Part shown: positions 16,989 to 25,202 of the stretch, piece after piece
How the letters are laid out: each line of letters opens with the position of its first letter
Numbering within the stretch: position 1 is the stretch's first letter
Assembly: GCF_019970045.1 (NCBI RefSeq)
Contig: NZ_JAHXYI010000010.1
Span: 79,993 to 143,992 of the forward strand
Length of the DNA: 64,000 bases
Source: Chryseobacterium sp. GVT01B
GTDB taxonomy: Bacteria; Bacteroidota; Bacteroidia; Flavobacteriales; Weeksellaceae
Direction: 5' to 3'
The notes under the pieces: model-generated
Databases searched by the model: none
Told to the model about the DNA's origin: nothing
Seen by the model: only the letters and a program-made list of their open reading frames with translations
Position numbers and translations under genes: made by a program

Positions 16989-17334
16989 ATATATAAAAAA
17001 GTTGTTTGGTTACAAACATACTTAAAACAAACCTCCCGACACCTCGGAAAGTTCCTCGCAACTTGCAGGAGACTCCCCGACATCTCTGGAAGTCACAAAC
17101 ATATTTGTTTTTAATAATCCGAGGACTCGAAAGGTTTGTTTCACTATTGTTTTAGATTACCAGAAGTGTCGGGTGGTTGCAAACGGGGGTGTTTTGAAGT
17201 GGGGAGATTTTTTGGGTTACGGAAACCCGTAAGGTTTTGAGAGTGATGTAGTTTATATTTGGAGAAATTTCCGTAGAAATACGGAGATTATTGTAATAGT
17301 AGTTTTTTAAATTTGAGATATAAAAAATTTAATT
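16989..17334. other. Intergenic region with CCCGACAYCTC motif cluster
   Basis: No gene is seen. Three similar roughly 20-bp motifs occur: TCCCGACACCTCGGAAAGTT at 17034-17053, CCCCGACATCTCTGGAAGTC at 17075-17094, and on the minus strand ACCCGACACTTCTGGTAATC at 17155-17174. Palindromic ACAAACATATTTGT lies at 17095-17108. The arrangement suggests clustered binding sites or a decayed repeat element. The last 120 bp are AT-rich and presumably carry the promoter of the next gene. Confidence 0.6.
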
Positions 17335-17742
17335 ATGGAAGCAAATGTCCAATATAATGATTTTAAAGGCACAGCAGCTGCAGATATTTCAGATTCACTT
17401 AGTGTAAATTTCAGTGGTGATAGCTTAGAAAGTTTTGCAGATTTTTTTAAACTTGATAAAAATAGATTTAAAATAATTGGCATTTCCTTCTATGGTGGAA
17501 AATCACCTAGTATTTCATTATTATGTGTTGATCTAGAAGAATCTACAACTGAAAAAGAATATATTGTAAGTATGAGAATAGATTGGCCTTATGAAGAACA
17601 TCCTATAGATGCTCTTTTTAAACGTTTTGAAGTTGTATTACATGAGAAATTTGATGAAAAATATTTACATTTAGATTATGATAATGAAGTTAGATATGAA
17701 GATTTTCATGAACTGGAAGAAAATAAAAGTAATAAAGATTAA
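17335..17742 (+). CDS. Hypothetical acidic cytoplasmic protein
   Basis: 135 residues, no signal peptide or membrane helix, acidic and rich in Asp/Glu/Phe. It has alternating strands such as KIIGISFYGGKSPSISLLCV and a C-terminal acidic run (FHELEENKSNKD). I do not recognise the family. The coding sequence is noticeably more AT-rich than the core genes in this window, as is the following SH3-like gene, so the pair may have been acquired. Small acidic cytoplasmic proteins of this size include many toxin-immunity proteins, but nothing here proves that role. Confidence 0.65.
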   Translation: MEANVQYNDFKGTAAADISDSLSVNFSGDSLESFADFFKLDKNRFKIIGISFYGGKSPSISLLCVDLEESTTEKEYIVSMRIDWPYEEHPIDALFKRFEVVLHEKFDEKYLHLDYDNEVRYEDFHELEENKSNKD

Positions 17743-17744
17743 AT

Positions 17745-17792
17745 GAAATTTTCAATATTAAGCAAAAAATTGTTTGATATTGAAAATTTTTA
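17745..17792 (+). terminator. AT-rich hairpin terminator
   Basis: AAATTTTCAATAT and its complement ATATTGAAAATTT around an 18-nt loop, followed by T residues, between the acidic protein gene and the SH3-like gene. Confidence 0.6.
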
Positions 17793-17809
17793 TTAATAAA
17801 ACCATTTAA

Positions 17810-18652
17810 ATGAAAGGATTTTCTTTTTTTTTATTCATATTACTTTCTGTCTGTAGTTATTCTCAGGTATCAGTTCGCGGGTATTACAGAAAAGACGGCA
17901 CTTATGTTCGTCCCCATGAAAGAACAGCTCCTAATTCAACTATTACAGATAATTATAGCTATAGAGGTAATTATAATCCAAATTTAGAATACAACACAAT
18001 ATCAACTAGAAACTCTTCATCAACGTATAATTATTATGACAATTCTTCTGCTAATTATGATAAAGAATGGGTAAATGGATATTATAAAACTGATGGAACC
18101 TATGTGAATGGCTATTATCGTAAAAAGAGAAAAACTACAACATCATATTCTAGTAATTCCACATATAACTATTACAATAAATCAAATTCTACTTATTCGA
18201 CAAAAAAATATGTAAATACTACTAATGTAAATTTTAGAACTACTCCAGAAGTTAGAGACAATATTATAGCAGAGCTTAGTTTTTCAGATGAAGTAACATT
18301 TGTAGAAACATTAGGATATTGGGATAAGGTAAAAGTAAAACAATACAATCCAAACACTTATAGCTATTCTATGATAGAAGGTTATATTAATAGTAGATAC
18401 TTAACAACAGTTGAAAATACTTATAGTAATACTATCGTAGCTAGCGAATCTAAAAATTTTAAGGTCAGTGTTAATAAAACATATTTCTGTACAACTCCTA
18501 ATATTAAAGATATGAGAAAGGCATTTTTAGTTTATGGCGACCGAGTTTACGGAATTGCAGAATCGAAATACTTTATTTATACAGAATTTACTAATTCTTA
18601 TGGACAAAAATCTGTTGGATGGATATTGAAGGATGATTTAATAAGAGAATAA
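17810..18652 (+). CDS. Secreted protein with bacterial SH3-like domain
   Basis: 280 residues with a signal peptide (residues 1-19). It carries the Bacteroidetes motif GYYRKDGTYVRPHERTAPNS twice in variant form (residues 25-45 and about 87-102, GYYKTDGTYVNGYYRKKRKT). After a Ser/Tyr/Asn-rich linker comes an SH3_3-like domain from about residue 135 (VNFRTTPEVRDNIIAELSF) and a second similar half near 220-280. SH3b domains commonly bind cell-wall material, so an envelope role is likely. The gene is AT-rich. The preceding hairpin suggests it is transcribed on its own. Confidence 0.8.
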   Translation: MKGFSFFLFILLSVCSYSQVSVRGYYRKDGTYVRPHERTAPNSTITDNYSYRGNYNPNLEYNTISTRNSSSTYNYYDNSSANYDKEWVNGYYKTDGTYVNGYYRKKRKTTTSYSSNSTYNYYNKSNSTYSTKKYVNTTNVNFRTTPEVRDNIIAELSFSDEVTFVETLGYWDKVKVKQYNPNTYSYSMIEGYINSRYLTTVENTYSNTIVASESKNFKVSVNKTYFCTTPNIKDMRKAFLVYGDRVYGIAESKYFIYTEFTNSYGQKSVGWILKDDLIRE

Positions 18653-19075
18653 TAAAAAATACATAATCAGTTTATCAATATCTATATTGGTTTATTCCAA
18701 AGATTAATTAATACTAGGAAATCAAATGAGATTTGAATATAAAATAAAAAACAAAGCTTACAAACCAACAAACTACTGAAATTCAGAATTTGTTGGAAAG
18801 TTATGCTCTTTTTGAGAAGAAATATAAATATGCTCATTAGCAGCTCCTGAACTCAGATATCTAATCTCTGTTGAGATTCCTGCGGAATGACATAAAGGAC
18901 GTGGGAAGCTGTACGTATGATAAAGAGAGCATGGAATTACAGTTGGGTGCTGAATAACAATGAGAATGGGAAAATTATTCTGAAAAAAACGGGCTAAAGC
19001 CCGTTTCTATTGATGTTGAGACTCTTCACTCCATTACATTTCATTCAGAATGACAGTTTTCCTTATGAATACCAT
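18653..19075. other. 423-bp intergenic region of decayed dispersed repeats
   Basis: No gene is seen. It contains a GAGATTCCTGCGGAATGACA motif at about 18873-18892, a GGGCTAAAGCCC hairpin at 18985-19010 (terminator-like, followed by T) and a CATTCAGAATGACAG remnant near 19039. All match repeat families found elsewhere in the window. Confidence 0.65.
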
Positions 19076-19837
19076 TTAAGATTTTAACAACACTGCTCCA
19101 TCCTTCAAAACCATATACTCCTGTCCTACTTCCTCTGAAATACGCTTCATATCATTGTCATCAAAAAGCTGAGGAATATAAAATTTTTCATGAGCAAACA
19201 ATCCGTAATGGATGGGCACTAGTTTTTTAGCATGTAAAAGATGGGCTGCGGCAAAGGCTTCTTTCAGACTGAGGGAAGCGGGAACAGGGCTGTATTCTAA
19301 TCCGATGATTTCAAAATTGACCACAACACCGTTTACGGGTAAAAATGCGTAATCTATATTGGGATTTTCTTTTCCGAGCTTCCAGAACTGGTTGTGCCAG
19401 ATGGTGTCTCCACCATGAAAGATCTTTGTTTCCCCGTCATCCACAATCCAGGAAGACTGTATTTCTCCCAATCCATCCATAGCAAATACGGGTTTGAAGG
19501 TGATTTTGTTTTCTGTAAAGGTTTCATTCAGATCAAGAATAATGATCTCTGCGTCAATTACAATTTTTCTTACCACGGCTTCAAGCCCTTTATATACTAT
19601 CAGTTTTCCGTCTTTCTTCAGGCATTTTCTGATGACTCCTTTATCAAAATGGTCAAGGTGCATATGGGTAAACAGAATATAATCAGCCTTTACATGGTCT
19701 GAAAATTCTATAAGATTCTCTACAGCATCTCCCAAAACGGGTTTATAATAAGAGTAATCTTCTACAGCGTCTATTAAGATGGTTTTGTTGTGTGAAGTAA
19801 GCTGAATGCCTGCCCAGTTTAGCTTTTGTATTTTCAT
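19076..19837 (-). CDS. MBL-fold metallo-hydrolase (UlaG-like)
   Basis: 253 residues from ATG at 19837 (MKIQKLNWAGIQLTSHNKTI), the usual start of this family; 15 further in-frame residues upstream lack family character. It has the metal-binding FTHMHLDHFDK, FHGGDTIWHNQ and the late His in LVPIHYGLFAHEK. It belongs to the L-ascorbate-6-phosphate lactonase (UlaG)-like branch of the metallo-beta-lactamase fold. It is cytoplasmic and its substrate is unknown. No ula-like sugar genes are nearby, so an ascorbate role is not supported. Confidence 0.85.
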   Translation of the reverse strand: MKIQKLNWAGIQLTSHNKTILIDAVEDYSYYKPVLGDAVENLIEFSDHVKADYILFTHMHLDHFDKGVIRKCLKKDGKLIVYKGLEAVVRKIVIDAEIIILDLNETFTENKITFKPVFAMDGLGEIQSSWIVDDGETKIFHGGDTIWHNQFWKLGKENPNIDYAFLPVNGVVVNFEIIGLEYSPVPASLSLKEAFAAAHLLHAKKLVPIHYGLFAHEKFYIPQLFDDNDMKRISEEVGQEYMVLKDGAVLLKS

Positions 19838-19899
19838 ATTCTTTTTTTCAGCAAAGGAAAAGACTTCCGAAGGGCCAGTCAATAAACAAAAGATAATTA

Positions 19900-20060
19900 A
19901 TGCCCTTGTGTGGAAGTTAAAACGCTAGGGGCACTAAGAATTTAATAATGAAAATATTTTTTCGCTCGCAAGTGCATTTCATTCAGCAAAGAATATAACC
20001 ATTGCTAAGCGATAGCGCCTTTGCGGACATAAAAATAAAATTAAAATCTTTGTGAACATT
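19900..20060. repeat. Remnant of CGCAAAGGCG-type repeat
   Basis: Scattered motifs GCTCGCAAGTGCATTTCATT, AGCGATAGCGCCTTTGCGGA and AATCTTTGTGAACATTGCGT resemble the repeat family at 15180-15385, 16090-16240 and 42510-42600. Strongly decayed. Confidence 0.5.
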
Positions 20061-20076
20061 GCGTTAAAAAACAATG

Positions 20077-20619
20077 CTAATGAATACGCTTTCTGATTCT
20101 GCTTAAAGAGATAGGCGTAATGCCAATGTAAGAGGCGAGATATTTTAAAGGAATATTCTGGATGTAATGAGGTTTGTTCTTCAGAAGATATTCATACAAA
20201 TCCTGAGGTGTATTTTTCAACAGGAGCATTTCCCTTTTCATAGCAGCATTAAGCTTTCTGCTGAGATAATAATTCTGAACGAAACGGCAGTGCGGGTTTA
20301 AAACAAACATATCTTTCACCTCATCAAGGGTGATTTCCCATGCCAGCCCGCCGTTAATAGATTCATAAACAGCATCGGATTCTTTTTCGTCAACGGTAAA
20401 AATATCTCCGGGAAAGTAAAATTCTGCACAGATTTCAGTATCGATATCAGTTGTGTTGCTGATATAATATTTACGAACAAGCCCATCTTCTAAAAGATAG
20501 GCTTTATTGTTCGTAAACAGAGTTTTTTTTGAAAATTCAACCTCAGCAAATTTCTCCCATACAGGATCACAATCCTCTACGTTCAGGTGTGAAAACAGTT
20601 TTTTGTTGATCGTTGCCAA
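20077..20619 (-). CDS. Crp/Fnr-family transcriptional regulator
   Basis: 180 residues. An N-terminal cyclic-nucleotide-binding-like barrel (about 20-105, including EICAEFYFPGDIFTVDEKES) is followed by a C-terminal winged helix with a recognition segment IPLKYLASYIGITPISLSRI. No Fe-S cysteine cluster is seen, so it is not an Fnr-type oxygen sensor. Members like this in Bacteroidetes usually have unknown ligands. It starts 16 bp downstream of the urocanate hydratase gene on the same strand and may be cotranscribed with it. Confidence 0.88.
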   Translation of the reverse strand: MATINKKLFSHLNVEDCDPVWEKFAEVEFSKKTLFTNNKAYLLEDGLVRKYYISNTTDIDTEICAEFYFPGDIFTVDEKESDAVYESINGGLAWEITLDEVKDMFVLNPHCRFVQNYYLSRKLNAAMKREMLLLKNTPQDLYEYLLKNKPHYIQNIPLKYLASYIGITPISLSRIRKRIH

Positions 20620-20635
20620 TACTGAATATTATATT

Positions 20636-22621
20636 TTACAGTAAATTTTCGTCTACAAGGTTCGGAAGGGTTACTTTCAGATTAGGTTCTGCTTCCATCG
20701 CTCTTTTAATAGCGAAAACAGCACCTTCGTTTCTTGCCCAGCTTCTTCTTGAGATTCCGTTGTTTACATCCCAGAAAAGCATAGACTTCAGTCTTCTGTC
20801 GGCATCATCGCTTCCGTCCAGCAGCATTCCGAAACCACCGTTGATCACTTCACCCCAGCCTACTCCACCACCATTGTGAATCGAAACCCAGGTAGCTCCT
20901 CGGAAACTGTCACCAATAACATTGTGAATAGCCATATCTGCGGTAAATCTTGATCCGTCATAGATATTGGAAGTCTCTCTGTAAGGAGAATCTGTCCCCG
21001 AAACATCATGATGATCTCTTCCCAATACTATAGGCCCGATTTCTCCGTTTTTAATAGCTTTGTTGAAGGCTTCTGCAATTTTCATTCTTCCTTCTGCATC
21101 TGCATAAAGGATTCTGGCCTGAGAACCTACCACAAGTTTATTTTCCTGTGCTCCTTTAATCCATTGGATATTGTCTTTCATCTGCTGCTGAATCTCTTCA
21201 GGAGAGTTTTTCACCATTTCTTCCAATACTGCACACGCAATATCATCGGTTTTCTGCAGATCTTCCGGATTTCCGCTGGAACATACCCAACGGAACGGCC
21301 CGAAACCGTAATCAAAACACATAGGTCCCATAATATCCTGTACATAACTCGGATATTTGAATTCTCTTCCTAATGTAGGATTTTCTGCCATCACATCAGC
21401 TCCGGCTCTGGAAGCTTCCAATAAAAAGGCATTTCCATAATCAAAGAAATAGGTTCCTTTTGCTGTATGTTTGTTGATGGCTGCAGCATGTCTTCTTAAT
21501 GTTTCCTGAACTTTTTCTTTGAATAACTCAGGATTTTCAGCCATCATTGTATTAGATTCTTCAAACGTCTGTCCTACCGGATAGTAACCACCAGCCCAAG
21601 GATTGTGAAGCGAAGTCTGATCTGAACCGATATCAATCCTTAAGTCTTCCTGATCAAATTTCTCCCAGACATCAACAATATTTCCAAGGTAAGCTAAAGA
21701 AACGGTTTCTTTATTAGCCTGTGCTTCTCTTACTCTTTTTACCAGTTCGTCAAGGTTTTCATAGATCTCATTTACCCACTTCTGATCGTGACGGATCTTT
21801 GTAATCTTCGGATTTACTTCTGCACATACAGTAACGCAGCCTGCAATATTACCGGCTTTTGGCTGAGCTCCGCTCATTCCTCCTAATCCTGAAGTCACGA
21901 AAAGTCCTCCTTTCGGTTCTTTTTTGATTTTTCTGAAAGCATTTAATGCTGTAATAGTTGTTCCGTGAACAATTCCCTGCGGACCAATATACATATAACT
22001 TCCCGCTGTCATCTGCCCATATTGTGTAACACCTAATGCATTGAACTTTTCCCAATCATCCGGTTTTGAATAGTTCGGGATCATCATTCCGTTTGTAACA
22101 ACAACTCTTGGTGCATCTTTATGAGACGGGAACAATCCCATTGGATGTCCTGAATACATCACCAATGTCTGCTCATTATTCATTTCCGACAGATATTTCA
22201 TCGTCAGCAGATACTGAGCCCAATTGGAGAATACAGCTCCGTTTCCACCATAGGTAATCAATTCGTGAGGATGCTGTGCTACTGCATAATCCAGGTTATT
22301 CTGAATCATCAGCATAATAGCTTTCGCCTGCTCAGATTGTCCCGGATAGTCTGTAATAGGCCTCGCCTTCATTTCGTAATCCGGACGGAAACGGTACATA
22401 TAAATCCTTCCGTAATCTTCCAGTTCCTGCTTAAATTCAGGAATCAGTTCTGCGTGAAACTGAGGATCAAAATAACGTAATGCATTCTTCAATGCCAGTT
22501 TTTTCTCTTCTTCTCCTAAAATTTCTTTACGCTTCGGAGCATGGTTGATATTGGTCTCGTATGGTTTTGGTTGTGGCAGCTGATTAGGAATCCCCTGCTG
22601 TATCTGTTCTTGAAATGTCAT
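20636..22621 (-). CDS. hutU: Urocanate hydratase
   Basis: 661 residues from ATG at 22621 (MTFQEQIQQGIPNQLPQPKP). It converts urocanate to imidazolone propionate, the second step of histidine degradation, using tightly bound NAD+. Family landmarks: TYGGNGAVFSNWAQY, GQMTAGSYMYIGPQGIVHGT, the glycine-rich VTSGLGGMSGAQPKA, and the Cys-containing MCFDYGFGPFRWVCSSG. The length fits the longer Bacteroidetes form rather than the roughly 550-residue enterobacterial one. No hutH, hutI or hutG gene is in the window. A TTTAAGG heptamer array lies 93-153 bp upstream. Confidence 0.95.
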   Translation of the reverse strand: MTFQEQIQQGIPNQLPQPKPYETNINHAPKRKEILGEEEKKLALKNALRYFDPQFHAELIPEFKQELEDYGRIYMYRFRPDYEMKARPITDYPGQSEQAKAIMLMIQNNLDYAVAQHPHELITYGGNGAVFSNWAQYLLTMKYLSEMNNEQTLVMYSGHPMGLFPSHKDAPRVVVTNGMMIPNYSKPDDWEKFNALGVTQYGQMTAGSYMYIGPQGIVHGTTITALNAFRKIKKEPKGGLFVTSGLGGMSGAQPKAGNIAGCVTVCAEVNPKITKIRHDQKWVNEIYENLDELVKRVREAQANKETVSLAYLGNIVDVWEKFDQEDLRIDIGSDQTSLHNPWAGGYYPVGQTFEESNTMMAENPELFKEKVQETLRRHAAAINKHTAKGTYFFDYGNAFLLEASRAGADVMAENPTLGREFKYPSYVQDIMGPMCFDYGFGPFRWVCSSGNPEDLQKTDDIACAVLEEMVKNSPEEIQQQMKDNIQWIKGAQENKLVVGSQARILYADAEGRMKIAEAFNKAIKNGEIGPIVLGRDHHDVSGTDSPYRETSNIYDGSRFTADMAIHNVIGDSFRGATWVSIHNGGGVGWGEVINGGFGMLLDGSDDADRRLKSMLFWDVNNGISRRSWARNEGAVFAIKRAMEAEPNLKVTLPNLVDENLL

Positions 22622-22713
22622 ATTGCTATTTAAAGGTCTATGTTGAAACAATGTTTGAAGTTTTAAAGATATTCAAAATAGGAAATATAGGCAAGTGAAA
22701 GGATGAAAATGGC

Positions 22714-22774
22714 TTTAGGTTTAAGGTTTAAGGTTTAAGGTTTAAGGTTTAAGGTTTAAGGTTTAAGGTTTAAG
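22714..22774. repeat. Heptamer microsatellite TTTAAGG x7 plus partial units
   Basis: Seven perfect TTTAAGG units (22720-22768) flanked by TTTAGG and TTTAAG. It lies between the hutU start (leftward) and the DUF559 element (rightward). Non-coding and likely length-variable. Confidence 0.95.
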
Positions 22775-22838
22775 CAAAATTATTGAATCCGGATATCTCA
22801 CAATTTGATATTAATACTATATTTGAATATACACAACT

Positions 22839-22899
22839 CAATTCCCCTCCTCCGGAGGGGTGGATTCCAAAGTTATCAACTTTGGAAGACGGGGTGGTT
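22839..22899 (+). repeat. Composite inverted terminal repeat, left copy, of the DUF559 unit
   Basis: 61 bp: CAATTCCCCTCC, loop, GGAGGGGTGGATT, then a second hairpin CCAAAGTT atc AACTTTGG, then AAGACGGGGTGGTT. Its reverse complement recurs at 23322-23383 with only the second stem changed, and that stem stays self-complementary. Confidence 0.9.
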
Positions 22900-22911
22900 A
22901 AAAACACAATA

Positions 22912-23415
22912 ATGAAAGAAATCCTCACCGTTATCAACGGAATTCCTATCCGCAGGAACTTCGTAGAAAATCTTCCTTACAATCCCCATTTAAAAATTTT
23001 ATTAAAAGAAAAACGCAAAGCCCGAATTCTGGGTGAAGTGATCTTCTGGAAGAAAGTTCGTGCAAAGACCTTTCATCATATTGATCTTGACAGACAAAGG
23101 ATTATTGGAAATTATATTGTTGATTTTTATGTGAAAACTTTGGGATTAATTATAGAAATAGATGGTTCAAGCCATGATGACAAACAGATTTATGATGGGA
23201 TAAGAGAAGAGTATCTGGAATCTTTAGGACTGTTAGTTTTCAGAATAAGTGATTTTGATGTGAGGAATAATATGAGTGTGGTGATGGGGGAATTGGAGGA
23301 TTTTATTGTATTTCACTATGGAACCACCCCGTCTTCAAAAATTCTTGATTTTTTGAATCCACCCCTCCAGAGGAGGGGAATTGCCTTTACTAAAAGAAGT
23401 TGTTATTCAACATGA
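22912..23415 (+). CDS. DUF559 endonuclease-domain protein inside inverted repeats
   Basis: 167 residues from ATG at 22912 (MKEILTVINGIPIRRN). A TTG-started frame from 22783 would add 43 residues, mostly translated from the left repeat. The DUF559 / Vsr-like PD-(D/E)XK nuclease fold shows the acidic LGEVIFWKKV, IVDFY, the core IIEIDGSSHD and the C-terminal VFRISDFDVRNN. It probably acts on DNA; no activity is established for most members. The last roughly 30 residues (from about GTTPSSKILDFLNPP) are encoded by the right inverted repeat, so the gene and the repeats form one unit. Confidence 0.85.
   Translation: MKEILTVINGIPIRRNFVENLPYNPHLKILLKEKRKARILGEVIFWKKVRAKTFHHIDLDRQRIIGNYIVDFYVKTLGLIIEIDGSSHDDKQIYDGIREEYLESLGLLVFRISDFDVRNNMSVVMGELEDFIVFHYGTTPSSKILDFLNPPLQRRGIAFTKRSCYST
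23322..23383 (-). repeat. Composite inverted terminal repeat, right copy, of the DUF559 unit
   Basis: 62 bp, inverted relative to 22839-22899. The outer parts (CAATTCCCCTCC, GGAGGGGTGGATTC, GAAGACGGGGTGGTT on the minus strand) are nearly identical. The inner stem is different in sequence but still pairs (TCAAAAAT / ATTTTTTGA). Confidence 0.9.
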
Positions 23416-23446
23416 AAAAGCCTTACTGAAATACAGCAAGGCATGT
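23414..23446. terminator. Terminator between convergent genes
   Basis: AAAGCCTTACTG aaata CAGCAAGGC hairpin between the stop of the DUF559 gene and the stop of the leftward 97-residue gene. The A run at 23414-23419 supplies the T tail for the leftward transcript. Confidence 0.65.
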
Positions 23447-23462
23447 TTATTATCGTCAAAGT

Positions 23463-23756
23463 TTAAGTCAGAACATCATCGTTTTCTTCTTCATGATCAT
23501 CTTCATTATCGCTGAGACTCCAGTAGTTGTTCTCTTCATCTTCTTCTCCTATTTCTTCCATTTCATCATCGTCATCGGCTCCTGGAATATCTAAGCCTTT
23601 ATCTATTTTATCCTCATCAAAATCTTCATCTAAAATAGGATTCCCGTCTCCATCGAGCGAAATATGTTTTTCTCTCTTAAATATATCCTCGTTAGGGTTA
23701 TAATCCATCTGTTCTAACCTCTTGTTTTGTTGATTAATATTTTTCTCTGGTGCCAT
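23463..23756 (-). CDS. Small highly acidic hypothetical protein
   Basis: 97 residues, very acidic. The C-terminal half is largely Asp/Glu (DDDDEMEEIGEEDEENN, then NEDDHEEENDD), and there is no signal peptide or membrane helix. The N-terminus contains MDYNPNEDIFKREKHISLDG. I do not recognise a function; comparable short acidic proteins are frequent in this bacterial group. It is upstream of nothing on its strand except the DUF559 unit, and probably monocistronic with the shared terminator. Confidence 0.7.
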   Translation of the reverse strand: MAPEKNINQQNKRLEQMDYNPNEDIFKREKHISLDGDGNPILDEDFDEDKIDKGLDIPGADDDDEMEEIGEEDEENNYWSLSDNEDDHEEENDDVLT

Positions 23757-23805
23757 GATATTTAAGATTTTAGGTTTATATAATCAAAACAAAAATAATT
23801 CCAAG

Positions 23806-24792
23806 TTATGATGAATGGTTAGAATAAACGTCAGGATTTGCACAATTCGGCATTTTTTCATTTTTTGAAAAAGCGATGATATTTCCTGCTGCCACTCTTG
23901 CCATCCCGTTTCTGGCTTCAATAGTGGCAGAACCAATATGTGGTAAGATACACACACTTGAAAGTTCAAGAATAGGATCGTCTGGAGACATAGGTTCCGG
24001 GTTGGTGACATCAAGACCCGCACCCCATATTTTTTGATCAACCAACGCCTGATACAAATCTTTTTGATTGTGAAATCCACCTCTGGCAGTATTGATGAAA
24101 ATAGCATTTAGTTTCATCTGTTCAAAGATGGACTCATTGAACAATTCTTTTTGGTCAGGGGTAAAATTGGCATGAACACTCAATACATCTGAGTTTTTGA
24201 TCAGCTCTTCAAAAGAAACATATGTTGCTCCCAATTCCCTCTCAGCTTCTTCGTTATGATGGCGGTTGTGATAAATGATATTCATTCCAAAAGCTTTCTT
24301 TGATTTTTCAGCCATTTCATAACCGATACGCCCGAGTCCGAAAATACCGAGGGTTTTGCCATAAAGTTCCTGTCCTAAAGCATGCAAAGGATCAAATGCG
24401 CCCCAGCTTCCGTCTTTTACTTTCCTGAAGTTGAAGCTTGCCCTTCTTGCCACCGACTGCATGAGTAAAAAAGCAACATCTGAAGTTGCCCTGCTTAAAA
24501 CATCAGGAGTATTACCCACCGGAATGTTCCTTTGGGTAGCTTCTTTGATATCCACATGATCAAACCCCACAGAATATAATGCAATGGCTTTCACGTTCGG
24601 GCAGGCTTCAAAGAAGTTTTTGTCATATTTAAATTCTGCTCCAATACTTAAAATAGTATCGGTATTTTTACAGTAATTCAGCCATTCTTCATAAGAAAGG
24701 TTTTCTTTTTCCGGAATTGTAATTTCCAGTCCTGCTTCTTTCAGCATTTTAATTCCTGTTTCGGGAATTCTTTTATTGATAAAGACTTTCAT
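23806..24792 (-). CDS. D-isomer-specific 2-hydroxyacid dehydrogenase
   Basis: 328 residues. NAD(P)-dependent dehydrogenase with the Rossmann motif GIFGLGRIGYEMAEKSKKAF (about residues 150-170). The catalytic triad is visible as Arg in INTARGGF, Glu in GLDVTNPEP and His in LPHIGSAT. It reduces a 2-keto acid or oxidises a D-2-hydroxy acid (glyoxylate/hydroxypyruvate- or lactate-type); which one cannot be told. Length normal. It follows the 87-residue gene on the same strand with a terminator between. Confidence 0.92.
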   Translation of the reverse strand: MKVFINKRIPETGIKMLKEAGLEITIPEKENLSYEEWLNYCKNTDTILSIGAEFKYDKNFFEACPNVKAIALYSVGFDHVDIKEATQRNIPVGNTPDVLSRATSDVAFLLMQSVARRASFNFRKVKDGSWGAFDPLHALGQELYGKTLGIFGLGRIGYEMAEKSKKAFGMNIIYHNRHHNEEAERELGATYVSFEELIKNSDVLSVHANFTPDQKELFNESIFEQMKLNAIFINTARGGFHNQKDLYQALVDQKIWGAGLDVTNPEPMSPDDPILELSSVCILPHIGSATIEARNGMARVAAGNIIAFSKNEKMPNCANPDVYSNHSS

Positions 24793-24816
24793 TGTTATGG
24801 ATTAATGATTATAAAT

Positions 24817-24848
24817 AAAAAACCTCACTCGCAAAAAGTAAGGTTCCT
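24817..24848 (-). terminator. Terminator of the 87-residue protein gene
   Basis: On the minus strand AACCTTACT ttttgcg AGTGAGGTT precedes a T run, 20 bp past the stop codon. Confidence 0.7.
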
Positions 24849-24866
24849 GAACTTTAATATTAAAAA

Positions 24867-25130
24867 TTATTTCTTTTCATCTGAATGGTCTTTGTTCTTC
24901 TCCCAGGCTTCAGAAGCAATTTCCTGAATCTCGGCCCAAACTTCTTTCGCGGATTTCTGAGCTTGTGTCATAAATCCCTGTTTGGTTGCTTCCTGATTCC
25001 TGCTTTTCATGTCATGAATGTAATCTTTTACCTGCTGGGAATAACTTTCTACGCTATATCCCGGATTATTATTCAGGTTTTTCTGAAGATTACTAAAATC
25101 ATGTGACGCTTTGAATCTGTTCGTGTCCAT
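24867..25130 (-). CDS. Small hypothetical cytoplasmic protein
   Basis: 87 residues, helical and charged, with no signal peptide. Notable segments are NNNPGYSVESYSQQVKDYIH and a C-terminal amphipathic stretch AKEVWAEIQEIASEAWEKNK. I do not recognise a characterised family. It has its own terminator and an upstream repeat-rich intergenic region. The frame, codon use and conservation-like amphipathicity support a real gene. Confidence 0.65.
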   Translation of the reverse strand: MDTNRFKASHDFSNLQKNLNNNPGYSVESYSQQVKDYIHDMKSRNQEATKQGFMTQAQKSAKEVWAEIQEIASEAWEKNKDHSDEKK

Positions 25131-25202
25131 AATAATAGATTTAGTGATTGGGTTCTCTTATGAATCCAATTTTCATTCCGAAATGAGTTAAAATATTTTA
25201 AA

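Noticed and set aside
22783..22911. TTG-started N-terminal extension of the DUF559 protein
   Set aside because: It is mostly translation of the left terminal repeat; the conserved domain begins after ATG 22912. Use of the TTG cannot be fully excluded.
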